Source: Bacillus subtilis subsp. subtilis
GTDB taxonomy: Bacteria > Pseudomonadota > Gammaproteobacteria > Xanthomonadales > Xanthomonadaceae
DNA: 45,632 bases
Direction of reading: 5' to 3'
NCBI GenBank assembly: GCA_021733645.1
Contig: JAHREJ010000036.1
Location: forward strand, 1-45,632
Under the pieces are notes generated by a model. The model was not told the origin of the DNA. It made no database searches and was given only the letters and a program-made list of their open reading frames with translations. Shown here one piece after another: positions 29,222-40,471 of the stretch. The position numbers and the translations under genes were made by a program. Position 1 is the stretch's first letter; the number at the start of each line of letters is the position of its first letter.

Positions 29222-30133
29222 ATGAAAACCCTGCGCATCGCCACCCGAAAGAGCCCGCTTGCCCTGTGGCAGAGCGAACACGTCGCCGACCGGTTGCGCC
29301 AGGCCCACCCCGGGCTGGACGTGGTGCTGGTGCCGATGAGCACCCGTGGCGATGAAGTGCTGGACCGTTCGCTGGCCGCCATTGGTGGCAAGGGCCTGTT
29401 CCTGAAAGAGCTGGAGCTGGCGATGCTGCGCGGCGATGCCGATTGCGCGGTGCATTCGCTCAAGGACGTGCCGATGGAGTTGGATGCCCCGTTCGCGCTG
29501 CCGGCGATGCTCACCCGCCACGATCCGGCCGATGGCTTCATCTCCAACCTGTATGCCTCGCTGGACGCGCTGCCGATCGGCGCGCGGGTCGGCACGTCCT
29601 CGCTGCGCCGCCAGGCCCAGCTGCGCGCGCTGCGCCCGGACCTGGAGCTGCTGGACCTGCGTGGCAACGTCAATACGCGCCTGGCCAAGCTGGACAACGG
29701 CGGTTACGACGCGATCGTGCTGGCCGTTGCCGGGCTGGAACGATTGGGCTTGGGCGATCGCATCGTCGCGCGGCTGGCCGCACCGGCGTGGTTGCCGGCG
29801 CCGGCGCAGGGCGCGGTCACGGTGGAGTGCAATGGCGACGACGCGGCGGTGATGGCGTTGTTTGCCGCGCTGGACGACGCGCGCACCCGCGCCTGCGTGG
29901 AGGCCGAGCGGGCGATGAACCGCGCGCTGCATGGCAGCTGCCATGTGCCGGTGGCCGGCTTCGCGCAATGGGAAGGCGAAGATCTGTTCCTGCAGGGCCT
30001 GGTCGGCGGCGTGGCCGATGGCCGCCTGGTGCGCGCCGAGGCGCGCGGGCCGGGCAGCAATCCCGAAGCCTTGGGCCAGTGGGTGGCGCGCGGGTTGCTG
30101 GAAGGCGGGGCCGCCGAACTGCTTGGCGTCTGA
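29222..30133 (+). CDS. hemC: Hydroxymethylbilane synthase (porphobilinogen deaminase)
   Basis: A cytosolic haem-pathway enzyme of 303 residues that joins four porphobilinogens into hydroxymethylbilane. The N-terminus is typical: [43 protein letters not shown] and [11 protein letters not shown] line the active site. Cys240 in [12 protein letters not shown] carries the dipyrromethane cofactor. It follows algR by 9 bases, the conserved Pseudomonas/Xanthomonas order. hemD, often next, is not present downstream here. Confidence 0.97.
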   Translation: MKTLRIATRKSPLALWQSEHVADRLRQAHPGLDVVLVPMSTRGDEVLDRSLAAIGGKGLFLKELELAMLRGDADCAVHSLKDVPMELDAPFALPAMLTRHDPADGFISNLYASLDALPIGARVGTSSLRRQAQLRALRPDLELLDLRGNVNTRLAKLDNGGYDAIVLAVAGLERLGLGDRIVARLAAPAWLPAPAQGAVTVECNGDDAAVMALFAALDDARTRACVEAERAMNRALHGSCHVPVAGFAQWEGEDLFLQGLVGGVADGRLVRAEARGPGSNPEALGQWVARGLLEGGAAELLGV

Positions 30134-30138
30134 CCAAC

Positions 30139-30161
30139 ATCCGGGTGGGTTGGACCCGGAT
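30139..30161 (+). terminator. Hairpin after hemC
   Basis: ATCCGGGT (30139-30146) pairs perfectly with ACCCGGAT (30154-30161) around GGGTTGG, six bases after the hemC stop. No T-run follows, so termination may be weak. Confidence 0.5.
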
Positions 30162-30189
30162 CCCGGTGGGCCGGTAACAATCCCGGGAG

Positions 30190-30208
30190 TGCCACGCCAT
30201 GCGTGGCA
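30190..30208. repeat. REP-like hairpin
   Basis: TGCCACGC-CAT-GCGTGGCA (30190-30208) is a perfect 8-bp stem with a 3-base loop. Its head reads GGAG instead of GTAG, so it looks like a diverged member of the REP family seen at 1-237. It lies between the convergent hemC and DUF481 genes. Confidence 0.6.
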
Positions 30209-30353
30209 ACCGCGCGCGGCACGGCACACGTCGCCGAAGCCGATACCGCGTCGGTGGCCATGATCGGCCCGACGTTGAAACCCATCCAGGCCGTCCGTCA
30301 GAGGTCCATGATCCCTCTGGCGTTCGTGCCGGCCATCGCGCCTCTGGCGTGGC

Positions 30354-31130
30354 TTACTTGAACTTGTACACCACGTTCATCGTGGTCAGCGTGTCGGTCT
30401 TGCGCTTGTCCACGGCCACATCGCTGTTGTAACGCGCCTGCCAGCCCGCCTTCAGCGCCAGGTGTTCGTTCATGCTCACCGAGACCCCGAAATCATTCTG
30501 GCCGAAGGTGTTGTACGAGCCCGATTCGACCAGCAGCGTGTTCACCAGGTCGGTGTTGGGGGTCAGCGAATACTTCACGTCGAACAGCCCGCGGCCGATC
30601 AGGCCGGTCCGGGTTTCGTCGTTCTCGGTGTTGTGGGTGCGGCGCACACCCGGGCCGATCTGCGCGTCCATGTAGAAGCGGTCGCCTTCCACCAGCCGGG
30701 TGCCGTAACCCAGGCCGAACGAACTCTGCCGGTCGTAGGTGGCAAAATCGTCGCGCTCGTAACGCACCGTGGCGGTCAGCTGGCGGTGCTCGCCCAGTTG
30801 CAGCGCGCTGCCAGCACTGCCGGTATAGCGGTTGGCGGTGGTGTTGCGGCGCTTGGTGATGGTGCCGTCGTCGCTGGTTTCCACGTATTCCGACCGCGAG
30901 CGCAGGCCGAACAGGTCCATGCTGTGCACCCAGTCATCGTCGGTATAGCGCAGGCGCAGCCGGCCATTGGCACTTTCGGTGTTGCTGTTGCCACGCGCCG
31001 AGGCGAAGCCGAATTCACCGCCGCTTCCGCTCCACGGCGAGGTCATCGCGGCCGGGTCGGTCGTGTCCTGTGCGAAGGCCACCGGGGCACACAGCAGCAG
31101 GGAAGCAAGCAACGAAACGCGCAGGGACAT
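30354..31130 (-). CDS. DUF481 outer-membrane beta-barrel protein (YdiY-like)
   Basis: A protein of 258 residues. Residues 1-20 form a signal peptide (LLASLLLCAPVAFA-QD). The mature protein has alternating polar/hydrophobic strands typical of DUF481 (GEFGFASARGNSNTESANGRLRLRY, GDRFYMDAQIGPGVRRT, TTMNVVYKFK). GNSNTES is the family's N-terminal repeat mark. GGAG lies about 11 bases before the ATG at 31130; the upstream in-frame extension is not signal-like. An outer-membrane location is inferred. Its function is unknown; E. coli YdiY is linked to acid induction. Confidence 0.9.
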   Translation of the reverse strand: MSLRVSLLASLLLCAPVAFAQDTTDPAAMTSPWSGSGGEFGFASARGNSNTESANGRLRLRYTDDDWVHSMDLFGLRSRSEYVETSDDGTITKRRNTTANRYTGSAGSALQLGEHRQLTATVRYERDDFATYDRQSSFGLGYGTRLVEGDRFYMDAQIGPGVRRTHNTENDETRTGLIGRGLFDVKYSLTPNTDLVNTLLVESGSYNTFGQNDFGVSVSMNEHLALKAGWQARYNSDVAVDKRKTDTLTTMNVVYKFK

Positions 31131-31248
31131 CAACGGATCTCCGGATCGAACGGTGGGGAAGAACAACGGGGGATGATACTTGATGCGTCTGGCGCGCAAT
31201 TCCCGCCATCGGCCACCGCTTTAGGCCCGGTTCGGCCGGGCGCCCTGT

Positions 31249-31866
31249 TCAGGGAAGTGCAATACGCAGCGTCGGGTCGTCCAAGCGCGAGTAGCGCAGG
31301 GTGATGCGGAACGTCTCGCCACGGGTCTGGCCCTGGCGCTCGATCTGCACCGGCAACCCCTGCGCATTGATCCAATACAGCATGCCGTCCGGCGCCGCGC
31401 TGGCGTGGCGTACGCGGTACTTGTGCGCCGGCTGCCCCCCCACCGCTTCGCTGCCCAGGTCCTGGACCTGCAACTGGGCCGGCGCCAGGTCCGCCGGTAG
31501 CGGATTGCGCCATTGCGCCAACAGGCCCGGCGGCACCGGTACCTGGCGCACTTCGCCGGCGCGCTGCAGGAAGAACGTATCGCCAATGATGAGCTGCGGG
31601 CCATCGTCGGTCTGCAGGCGGTAGCGGTCCGGCGCGACAAAATCCATCGAAGCCTCCACCGTGCGCGGCCCCTGCATGCGCAGGCTGGCGTGGAAGCTGC
31701 GCAGCTGGCCGAAGCGCTGGCTGGCCTGCAGCACGGCCTGCACCGGATCCACCGCGGCCGGCACGCGGTTCAAGGCCGGGGCGGGCGGGGCGGTGCCCGG
31801 GTCGGGCGCGCGGTCGCAGCCGGCAAGCAGCAGGGACACCAGGGCGGCAGCGGGCAACAGGCGCAT
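31249..31866 (-). CDS. LolA/LppX-like outer-membrane lipoprotein candidate
   Basis: A protein of 205 residues. The lipobox LLAG-C puts the lipidated Cys at 17. The rest has a LolA-like layout: an amphipathic region (VDPVQAVLQASQRFGQLRSFHASLRM), then strand-like segments (VEASMDFVAPDRYRLQTDDGPQLIIGDTFFLQ) and a C-terminal MLYWINAQGLPVQIERQGQ. The ATG at 31866 starts directly with the signal peptide and is preferred over the longer frame to 31929. It is divergent from the WYL regulator. The cargo is unknown. Confidence 0.8.
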   Translation of the reverse strand: MRLLPAAALVSLLLAGCDRAPDPGTAPPAPALNRVPAAVDPVQAVLQASQRFGQLRSFHASLRMQGPRTVEASMDFVAPDRYRLQTDDGPQLIIGDTFFLQRAGEVRQVPVPPGLLAQWRNPLPADLAPAQLQVQDLGSEAVGGQPAHKYRVRHASAAPDGMLYWINAQGLPVQIERQGQTRGETFRITLRYSRLDDPTLRIALP

Positions 31867-31946
31867 GACAGGCGGCAACGGGCACGTGGGGGCGTCCACG
31901 ATAGCCGAAGATGGCGGCGAAGCCGCCACAACGGCGGCGACTCGGA

Positions 31947-31952
31947 CATAAT
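31947..31952 (+). promoter_or_regulatory. Candidate -10 for leaderless WYL-regulator transcript
   Basis: CATAAT at 31947-31952 ends six bases before the ATG at 31959, so transcription would start at or next to the start codon. No Shine-Dalgarno is present between them. Confidence 0.5.
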
Positions 31953-31958
31953 CGGCTC

Positions 31959-32924
31959 ATGGACCGATATGAACGCATCAACGCCCTGCATCGTCTGCTG
32001 AAGTCCGCCCGTTACCCGGTAACGGTCGCGACCCTGCAGGAAAAACTGGAGTGTTCCCGCGCCACCGTCTACCGCGACCTGGCCTTCCTGCGCGATGCGC
32101 TGATGGCGCCGGTGGAGGGCGACGGCGAGGCCGGTTTCCGCTACCAGGACGATGAAAGCGACCGCTTCGAGCTGCCCGGCCTGTGGCTCAGTTCCGAAGA
32201 GCTGCACGCCCTGCTGGCCTCCCAGCACCTGCTGGCGCGCACCGGTGGTGGCGTGCTGTCCTCGGTGCTGGCGCCGCTGCAGCAGCGCATCGAAGGCCTG
32301 CTGGCCGCCCAGGCTGGCGTATCGACCTGGCCGGTCGATCGGGTCCGGGTGATCCCGCACCGTGGCCGCAAATTCGACGAAGCCAGCTTCCGCGCGGTGG
32401 CCTCGGCGGTGCTGGAACGCAAGCAGCTGGCCTTCGAATACCGCGCCCGGTCCACCGATGAGGCCACCAAGCGCACCGTGTCGCCGCAGCGCATGACCCA
32501 CTACCGCGACAACTGGTATCTGGATGCCTGGGACCACGGGCGCGAGGGCCTGCGCAGTTTCGCGGTGGACCGCATCTACAAGGCCCGGGTGGTGGACACC
32601 GTTGCCCGCGACGTGGATGACAACGAACTGGACGAGCAGCTGGGCGCCAGCTACGGCATCTTCTCCGGCCCGCCCAAGGGCTGGGCCACGATCCTGTTCA
32701 GCGCCAAGGCCGCGCGCTGGGTGGCCGACGAGCACTGGCATTCCAAGCAGCAGGGCCGGTTCCTGGCCGATGGCCGCTACGAGTTGAAGGTGCCTTACAG
32801 CGTCTCGCGCGAGCTGCTGATGGATGTACTGCATTACGGCTCGGACGCGGAAATCATCGAACCGGCGGTGCTCCGCGAACAGGCCAAGACCCTGCTCGAA
32901 CTGGCCCTGAGCAACTACGCGTAG
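31959..32924 (+). CDS. WYL-domain transcriptional regulator (HTH_11 N-terminus)
   Basis: A protein of 321 residues. The N-terminal winged helix (YERINALHRLLKSARYPVTVATLQEKLECSRATVYRDLAFLRD) is followed by a WYL domain near 130-220 (KQLAFEYRARSTDE, THYRDNWYLDAWDHGREGLRSFAVDRI) and a WCX-like C-terminus (YELKVPYSVSRELLMDVLHYGSDAEII). Such proteins often sense nucleic-acid-like ligands or DNA damage, and some control phage-defence or island genes (established knowledge). No defence genes are seen next to it here. It appears to be leaderless. It is divergent from the lipoprotein gene. Confidence 0.9.
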   Translation: MDRYERINALHRLLKSARYPVTVATLQEKLECSRATVYRDLAFLRDALMAPVEGDGEAGFRYQDDESDRFELPGLWLSSEELHALLASQHLLARTGGGVLSSVLAPLQQRIEGLLAAQAGVSTWPVDRVRVIPHRGRKFDEASFRAVASAVLERKQLAFEYRARSTDEATKRTVSPQRMTHYRDNWYLDAWDHGREGLRSFAVDRIYKARVVDTVARDVDDNELDEQLGASYGIFSGPPKGWATILFSAKAARWVADEHWHSKQQGRFLADGRYELKVPYSVSRELLMDVLHYGSDAEIIEPAVLREQAKTLLELALSNYA

Positions 32925-33118
32925 TGCAGGGCGCTGCCGCGCCAGGCGATCCTGGCGTGCCGCAGCGGCGAACGCATTGCCCTGGGCGGGCAGCCTGAGC
33001 CATCAGGCGGTTGCCCTGAGCGGCCCACCTCATGCCCGCCCGTCATATGCCCCCGATACCGCAAGGCCGGGGCGTGCGGTATGGTTGGGCGCTATCGCTG
33101 CTCGTCGGAAACCCCCCC

Positions 33119-33913
33119 ATGAAAAAGACCCTGTTGCTCCCGCTGCTGGCCGCCGCGCTGGCCCTGGCCGCCTGCGGAAAGCCCGCTGCCGATTCGCAGA
33201 AGCTGGTGGTGGCCGCCACGGCGGTGCCGCATGCCGAGATCCTGGCGGTGGTCAAGCCGATCCTGCAGAAGGAGGGCCTGACCCTGGATGTGCGCGTGTT
33301 CAACGACTACGTGCAGCCCAACGACCAGCTGGTGCAGAAGCAGGTGGACGTCAACTACTTCCAGACCGAGCCCTACCTGGATGCCTACAACCGCGACCGC
33401 AAGACCGATCTGGTCAAGGTCATCGGCGTGCATATCGAGCCGTTCGGTGCTTACTCGCGCCGTTTCAAGTCGCTCGATGAGGTGCCGGTCGGTGCCGACG
33501 TGGTGATTCCCAACGACCCCAGCAACAACAGCCGCGCGCTGATCCTGCTGCACAAGGCCGGGCTGATCACGCTGAAAGACCCGACCAACGCGCTGGCCAC
33601 CCAGCGCGACATCATCGCCAACCCCAAGCAGCTCAAGTTCCGCGAGCTGGACTCGGCGATGCTGCCGCGCGTGCTGGACCAGGTCGACCTGGCGCTGATC
33701 AACACCAACTACGCGCTGGACGCCGGACTCAACCCGACCCAGGACGCACTGGCGATCGAGAGCAAGGACTCGCCGTACGTGAACTTCCTGGTCGCCCGCT
33801 CGGACAACAAGGACGACGCCCGCGTGCAGAAGCTGGCCAAGGCCCTGACCAGCCCGGAAGTCAAAGCCTTCATCGCCGAGAAATACAAAGGCGCCGTGCT
33901 GCCGGCGTTCTGA
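33119..33913 (+). CDS. metQ: MetQ-type methionine-binding lipoprotein (NlpA family)
   Basis: The substrate-binding lipoprotein of a D/L-methionine ABC transporter, 264 residues. The lipobox LAA-C has Cys19. The NlpA/MetQ pattern is clear: VVAATAVPHAEILAVVKPILQKEG, FNDYVQPNDQLVQKQVDVNYFQTEPYLDAYN, VVIPNDPSNNSRALILLHKAGLI and ALINTNYALDAGL. GGAA lies just upstream of the ATG. The permease (metI) and ATPase (metN) are not next to it, so the rest of the transporter must be elsewhere. It is convergent with glpK across an inverted-repeat region. Confidence 0.93.
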   Translation: MKKTLLLPLLAAALALAACGKPAADSQKLVVAATAVPHAEILAVVKPILQKEGLTLDVRVFNDYVQPNDQLVQKQVDVNYFQTEPYLDAYNRDRKTDLVKVIGVHIEPFGAYSRRFKSLDEVPVGADVVIPNDPSNNSRALILLHKAGLITLKDPTNALATQRDIIANPKQLKFRELDSAMLPRVLDQVDLALINTNYALDAGLNPTQDALAIESKDSPYVNFLVARSDNKDDARVQKLAKALTSPEVKAFIAEKYKGAVLPAF

Positions 33914-34007
33914 TCGCACCCGGCAGGGTGAGGAAGGTGGGTCCGACCCGTGGTCGGACATCCCCCCCAAAAAAGCTTCTTCCGGATCTGCCGCGAGCGT
34001 GTGGGGC

Positions 34008-34103
34008 CCGTAGCGGCCGATAGGCCCCTGGTGCAAATGTCCCCCGGCCGCGGCGTGGCGGCCTCCTCCTTTATTTTGCCCAGGGGCCGATCGGCCGCTA
34101 CGG
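34008..34103. repeat. Long inverted repeat element, copy X-B
   Basis: The 24-nt arms 34008-34031 and 34080-34103 pair at 23 of 24 positions. The interior has GCAAATGTCCCCCGGCC and GGCCTCCTCCTTTA, both identical to copy X-A at 21146-21273. The outer arms (GTAGCGGCCG) are shared, while the inner arms differ between loci yet remain complementary. The region 33914-34337 holds no gene. Confidence 0.85.
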
Positions 34104-34150
34104 GGCTCGGCTTGCGGTGTGCAGGCGGAAGCCAGCCTGTTTTCTGGCAG

Positions 34151-34270
34151 TCGGTGGGTCGGGCGATGGGCCCCCGTGCCCTTGGAGGCGGACTGAAGAA
34201 GGAGGCCGCCCCGCGGCCGGAGGACATTCGCCGGAAAGGGCAGGGGGGCCCAGCGCCCGACCCACCGACC
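34151..34270. repeat. Long inverted repeat element, copy Y-B
   Basis: The 34-nt arms 34151-34184 and 34237-34270 pair at 32 of 34 positions. The interior GAAGGAGGCCGCC...GGCCGGAGGACATT resembles the reverse complement of the core of the X elements. The arm sequence GGGTCGGGCGCTGGGCC recurs in copy Y-A near 20990-21006. Confidence 0.85.
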
Positions 34271-34337
34271 GCCGCGCCTGGAAAAGATCGGCGCGCGCTT
34301 CTGCTGGCCCCGCATATGGGCGCAGAAGCAAAAAAAC

Positions 34338-37416
<3,079 letters not shown>

Positions 37417-37468
37417 GTGCGCTCCCCGTCTCACCTCAATCTATAGATCAACGGGGTCTGGAAAACAA

Positions 37469-37493
37469 CAACGGGCCCGTGAAGGGCCCGTTG
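37469..37493 (-). terminator. Terminator of the OmpW-like gene
   Basis: CAACGGGCCC (37469-37478) pairs perfectly with GGGCCCGTTG (37484-37493). On the minus strand it is followed by TTGTTTTCC. It lies 28 bases beyond the stop of the outer-membrane protein gene. Confidence 0.88.
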
Positions 37494-37520
37494 CGTTACC
37501 GCCTGTTGGCTGGCCGGTGC

Positions 37521-38153
37521 TTAGAAGCGCGCACCGATGCCGAAGCCCACGGTCCACGGATCCAGCTTGGCCTTGTCGCCGGTGCCGTCGCCATTGACGG
37601 TCAACTCCGGGCGCGAATGCATGTAGCGGGCATCGGCGCGGGCAAACCAGGTGCTGTTGATGTTCATGTCCACACCGACGGTGCCGATGGCGCCCTTGGC
37701 GGTCTTCAGGCCAATGTGGCCCGCGTCGCTGACCAGGTTCTCGTTGCTGAAATTGGACTCGTAGTAGCCCACGCCCACGAACGGGCGGAACACATTGTCA
37801 GCCTGGCCGAAGTGGTACTGGCCGCTCAGCGCGATCGGCTGCTGCTCCACCGTACCCATGCGCGTGCCATCGGTGCCGCGCACGCGGTGATCGAACTTGT
37901 CCGCGGCGCCCCACAGTTCCACGGCCCAGTTGTCGTTGATGTAGTAGCTGAAGCTCACGGTCGGGGCCGGGCCGCCGTCCACCTTGTGCACGCCGTCGAG
38001 CGGATCGTTCTTGGGCTGCAGCAGCGAAACGCCGCCAACCACGGCAAAATGCTTGCCCGAGGCGGTGTCGGTGGTGCTGTCCTGGGCGAACGCAGCCGGT
38101 GCGAATGCCAGTGCAGTCAGGGTTGCCAGAGTCAGGGTACGGATGGAGCGCAT
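37521..38153 (-). CDS. ompW: OmpW-family outer-membrane protein
   Basis: An eight-stranded barrel protein of 210 residues that lets small hydrophobic compounds enter. The signal peptide is 1-23 (LTALAFAPAAFA-QD). FAVVGGVSLLQPKND, PTVSFSYYINDNWAVELWGA, FRPFVGVGYYESNFSNENL and the terminal GIGARF with a final Phe fit the family. GGAG precedes the ATG at 38153. A 9-bp hairpin (GTTGCGGGG 38194-38202 with CCCCGCAAC 38218-38226) sits in the presumed 5' leader. Confidence 0.9.
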   Translation of the reverse strand: MRSIRTLTLATLTALAFAPAAFAQDSTTDTASGKHFAVVGGVSLLQPKNDPLDGVHKVDGGPAPTVSFSYYINDNWAVELWGAADKFDHRVRGTDGTRMGTVEQQPIALSGQYHFGQADNVFRPFVGVGYYESNFSNENLVSDAGHIGLKTAKGAIGTVGVDMNINSTWFARADARYMHSRPELTVNGDGTGDKAKLDPWTVGFGIGARF

Positions 38154-38345
38154 GGGGGAATCTCCTCAGAATTTTTTTGTTCTTTGCCCCGTCGTTGCGG
38201 GGCGAGGCAAACGTAGTCCCCGCAACATGAATCGAATCCGACGCGCGTTAAATTTTAGTTTGTTGCGTTCAGCGAACAGCCGAAAATCCCTGCAAACGTG
38301 GACATTCGTTGCCGGGCTCACGTTCATGCACTTGTTGGAGATGTG

Positions 38346-38867
38346 ATGGAACAACTGACATGCACCGGCTTTCCTGCGCAGCTAACCGACGAGTGCCGTG
38401 TGCTGGTGCTCGGCTCCATGCCGGGCATCGCCTCGCTGCAGGCCGCGCAGTACTACGCGCATCCACGCAACCGGTTCTGGCCATTGATGCAGGCGTTGTG
38501 TGGCGTCGATGCGGCGTTGCCGTATCCGGCGCGGATCACCGCACTGCATGCCGCCGGCGTCGGCCTGTGGGACGTCATCGGTCATTGTCAGCGGCGCGGC
38601 AGTCTCGACACGGCGATCGTGCGTGGCAGCGAAGTGCCCAATGCACTGGGCGCACTGGTGGCCACGTTGCCGCAGCTGCGTGCGGTGGCCTGCAACGGCG
38701 GCACCGCCTACCAGCTCTTCCAGCGCTTCATCGCGCCCACGCTGCAGGCCACCAAACCGGCGCTGGCGATCTGGTCGTTGCCCTCCACCAGCCCGGCTAA
38801 TGCGGCCTGGCCGCTGCCCCGGTTGCAGGCCGCCTGGCAGCCGCTGGCCGACGCCCTTCCGCGCTGA
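38346..38867 (+). CDS. Hypoxanthine-DNA glycosylase (DNA-deoxyinosine glycosylase, UDG superfamily)
   Basis: A DNA-repair glycosylase of 173 residues in UDG family 6, which removes deaminated adenine. The marks are VLVLGSMPGIASLQAAQYYAHP, NRFWPLMQAL and the C-terminal LPSTSPANA. The ATG at 38346 has GGAG six bases upstream; the longer frame from 38298 is not needed. It is divergent from ompW. Catalytic activity on inosine is inferred from the family. Confidence 0.88.
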   Translation: MEQLTCTGFPAQLTDECRVLVLGSMPGIASLQAAQYYAHPRNRFWPLMQALCGVDAALPYPARITALHAAGVGLWDVIGHCQRRGSLDTAIVRGSEVPNALGALVATLPQLRAVACNGGTAYQLFQRFIAPTLQATKPALAIWSLPSTSPANAAWPLPRLQAAWQPLADALPR

Positions 38868-39002
38868 GGACGCACCGGGCTGCCGGACAATACGGTGCCG
38901 ACTGGAAAATCCTGCTTTGTGCTGTACCAAGCACAAGCCTGCCAAGCCGGCTGCTGCAACAGCATGTCCCGGGACAGGGGTGGCAAAAAATCGCCCAGCC
39001 GG

Positions 39003-39030
39003 TTGGCGCTGCCGCCTCCTGCCCTACAAT
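39003..39030 (+). promoter_or_regulatory. Promoter of the aceF unit
   Basis: TTGGCG (39003-39008) and TACAAT (39025-39030) are spaced by 16 bases, 38 bases before the aceF ATG. A sharp GC change and the GGAG ribosome site downstream support it. No operator was recognised. Confidence 0.65.
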
Positions 39031-39067
39031 AGGCGATTCCCTACACCAGATTGCCGGAGTTATCCCC

Positions 39068-40471
39068 ATGGCCGAAATCACGGAAGCACGCGTCCCCGAT
39101 ATCGGTGACTACAGCGATATCCCGGTAATCGAGGTGCTGGTCGCCGTTGGAGACACCGTCAAGAAGGACCAGGGCCTGGTCACGCTGGAATCGGACAAGG
39201 CCACCATGGAAGTGCCGTCCTCGGTGGCCGGCGTGGTCAAGGAGATCAAGGTCAAGATTGGCGACAACCTGTCCGAGGGCAAGGTCGTGGCGCTGATCGA
39301 AGTGGCAGAGGCTGAGGCCAAGCCGGCCGCCGCCGCTGCCCCGGCCCCGGCGGCCAAGACCGAAGCGGCCGAAACGGCGACCAAGGTCGAGCCCGTCGCC
39401 GCCCCGGCCCAGCCGGACAAGCTGGCCGCCCGCGAGATCGAGCAGGCGGCGGCCAAGCCGACCCAGCCGGCCCCGGCCGCTGCGGCCCAGTCGGCCGGCG
39501 CGCCCAGCAGCCCGCCGGTGCAGTTCAACGCCGACAGCGTGCTGCCGCAGAAAGTCCCCTATGCCTCCCCGGCGGTGCGCGTGTTCGCCCGCGAGCTGGG
39601 CGTGGACCTGAACCAGCTGAGCGGCACCGAAAAGGGCGGCCGCATCACCAAGGGCGACGTGCAGAAGTTCGTCAAGTCGGCCCTGACCGGGGGCGTTGCC
39701 GCCGGTGGTGGTGGGGTGGCCGCCGGTGGTGGCCTCAACCTGCTGCCGTGGCCGAAGGTGGACTTCAGCAAGTTCGGTGAGGTCGAGGTCCAGCCGCTGT
39801 CGCGGATCAAGAAGATTTCCGGTGCGAACCTGGCCCGCAACTGGGCGATGATTCCGCACGTCACCCAGTTCGAGCAGGCCGACATCACCGACCTGGAGGC
39901 CCTGCGCGTGGCCCTCAACAAGGAGAACGAGAAGGCCGGCATCAAGCTGACCATGCTCGCCTTCCTGGTCAAGGCCAGTGCCGCGGCGCTGAAGAAGTTC
40001 CCCGAGTTCAACGCTTCGCTGGATGCCAGCGGCGAGAACCTCACCTTGAAGAAGTACTTCAACATCGGCTTCGCCGCCGACACCCCGGGTGGCCTGGTGG
40101 TGCCGGTGATCCGCGATGTGGACAAGAAGGGTGTGGTGCAGATCGCGCAGGAATCGGGCGAACTGGCCAAGAAGGCACGCGACGGCAAGCTCGGCCCGGC
40201 CGACATGAGCGGCGGCTGCTTCTCCATCAGCTCGCTGGGCGGCATCGGCGGCACCGCGTTCACTCCCATCGTGAATGCACCGGAAGTGGCCATCCTGGGC
40301 GTGTCCAAGTCGTCGATCCAGCCGGTCTGGAACGGCAAGGAATTCGCCCCGAAGCTGATGCTGCCGCTGTCGTTGAGCTACGACCACCGCGTCATCGATG
40401 GCGCGCTGGCCGCACGCTTCACCACCTACCTGTCGCAGGTGCTGGCCGACATGCGGCGCGTGCTGCTGTGA
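39068..40471 (+). CDS. aceF: Pyruvate dehydrogenase E2, dihydrolipoyllysine acetyltransferase
   Basis: The E2 core enzyme of the pyruvate dehydrogenase complex, 467 residues. One N-terminal lipoyl domain (1-80) carries the lipoylated Lys44 in ESDKATMEVPS. A long Ala/Pro linker follows (about 80-155). The peripheral subunit-binding domain is at about 165-205 (ASPAVRVFARELGVDL, GRITKGDVQKFV). The catalytic domain ends with SYDHRVIDGALAARF, His near 440 and Asp near 444. E. coli AceF has three lipoyl domains; here there is one, and a second is carried by the E3 subunit. aceE (E1) is not upstream in this window. Confidence 0.97.
   Translation: MAEITEARVPDIGDYSDIPVIEVLVAVGDTVKKDQGLVTLESDKATMEVPSSVAGVVKEIKVKIGDNLSEGKVVALIEVAEAEAKPAAAAAPAPAAKTEAAETATKVEPVAAPAQPDKLAAREIEQAAAKPTQPAPAAAAQSAGAPSSPPVQFNADSVLPQKVPYASPAVRVFARELGVDLNQLSGTEKGGRITKGDVQKFVKSALTGGVAAGGGGVAAGGGLNLLPWPKVDFSKFGEVEVQPLSRIKKISGANLARNWAMIPHVTQFEQADITDLEALRVALNKENEKAGIKLTMLAFLVKASAAALKKFPEFNASLDASGENLTLKKYFNIGFAADTPGGLVVPVIRDVDKKGVVQIAQESGELAKKARDGKLGPADMSGGCFSISSLGGIGGTAFTPIVNAPEVAILGVSKSSIQPVWNGKEFAPKLMLPLSLSYDHRVIDGALAARFTTYLSQVLADMRRVLL

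Noticed and set aside
31959..32924. Defence island marked by the WYL regulator
   Set aside because: Neighbouring genes are a lipoprotein, metQ and glycerol metabolism genes; no nuclease, helicase or methylase is nearby.
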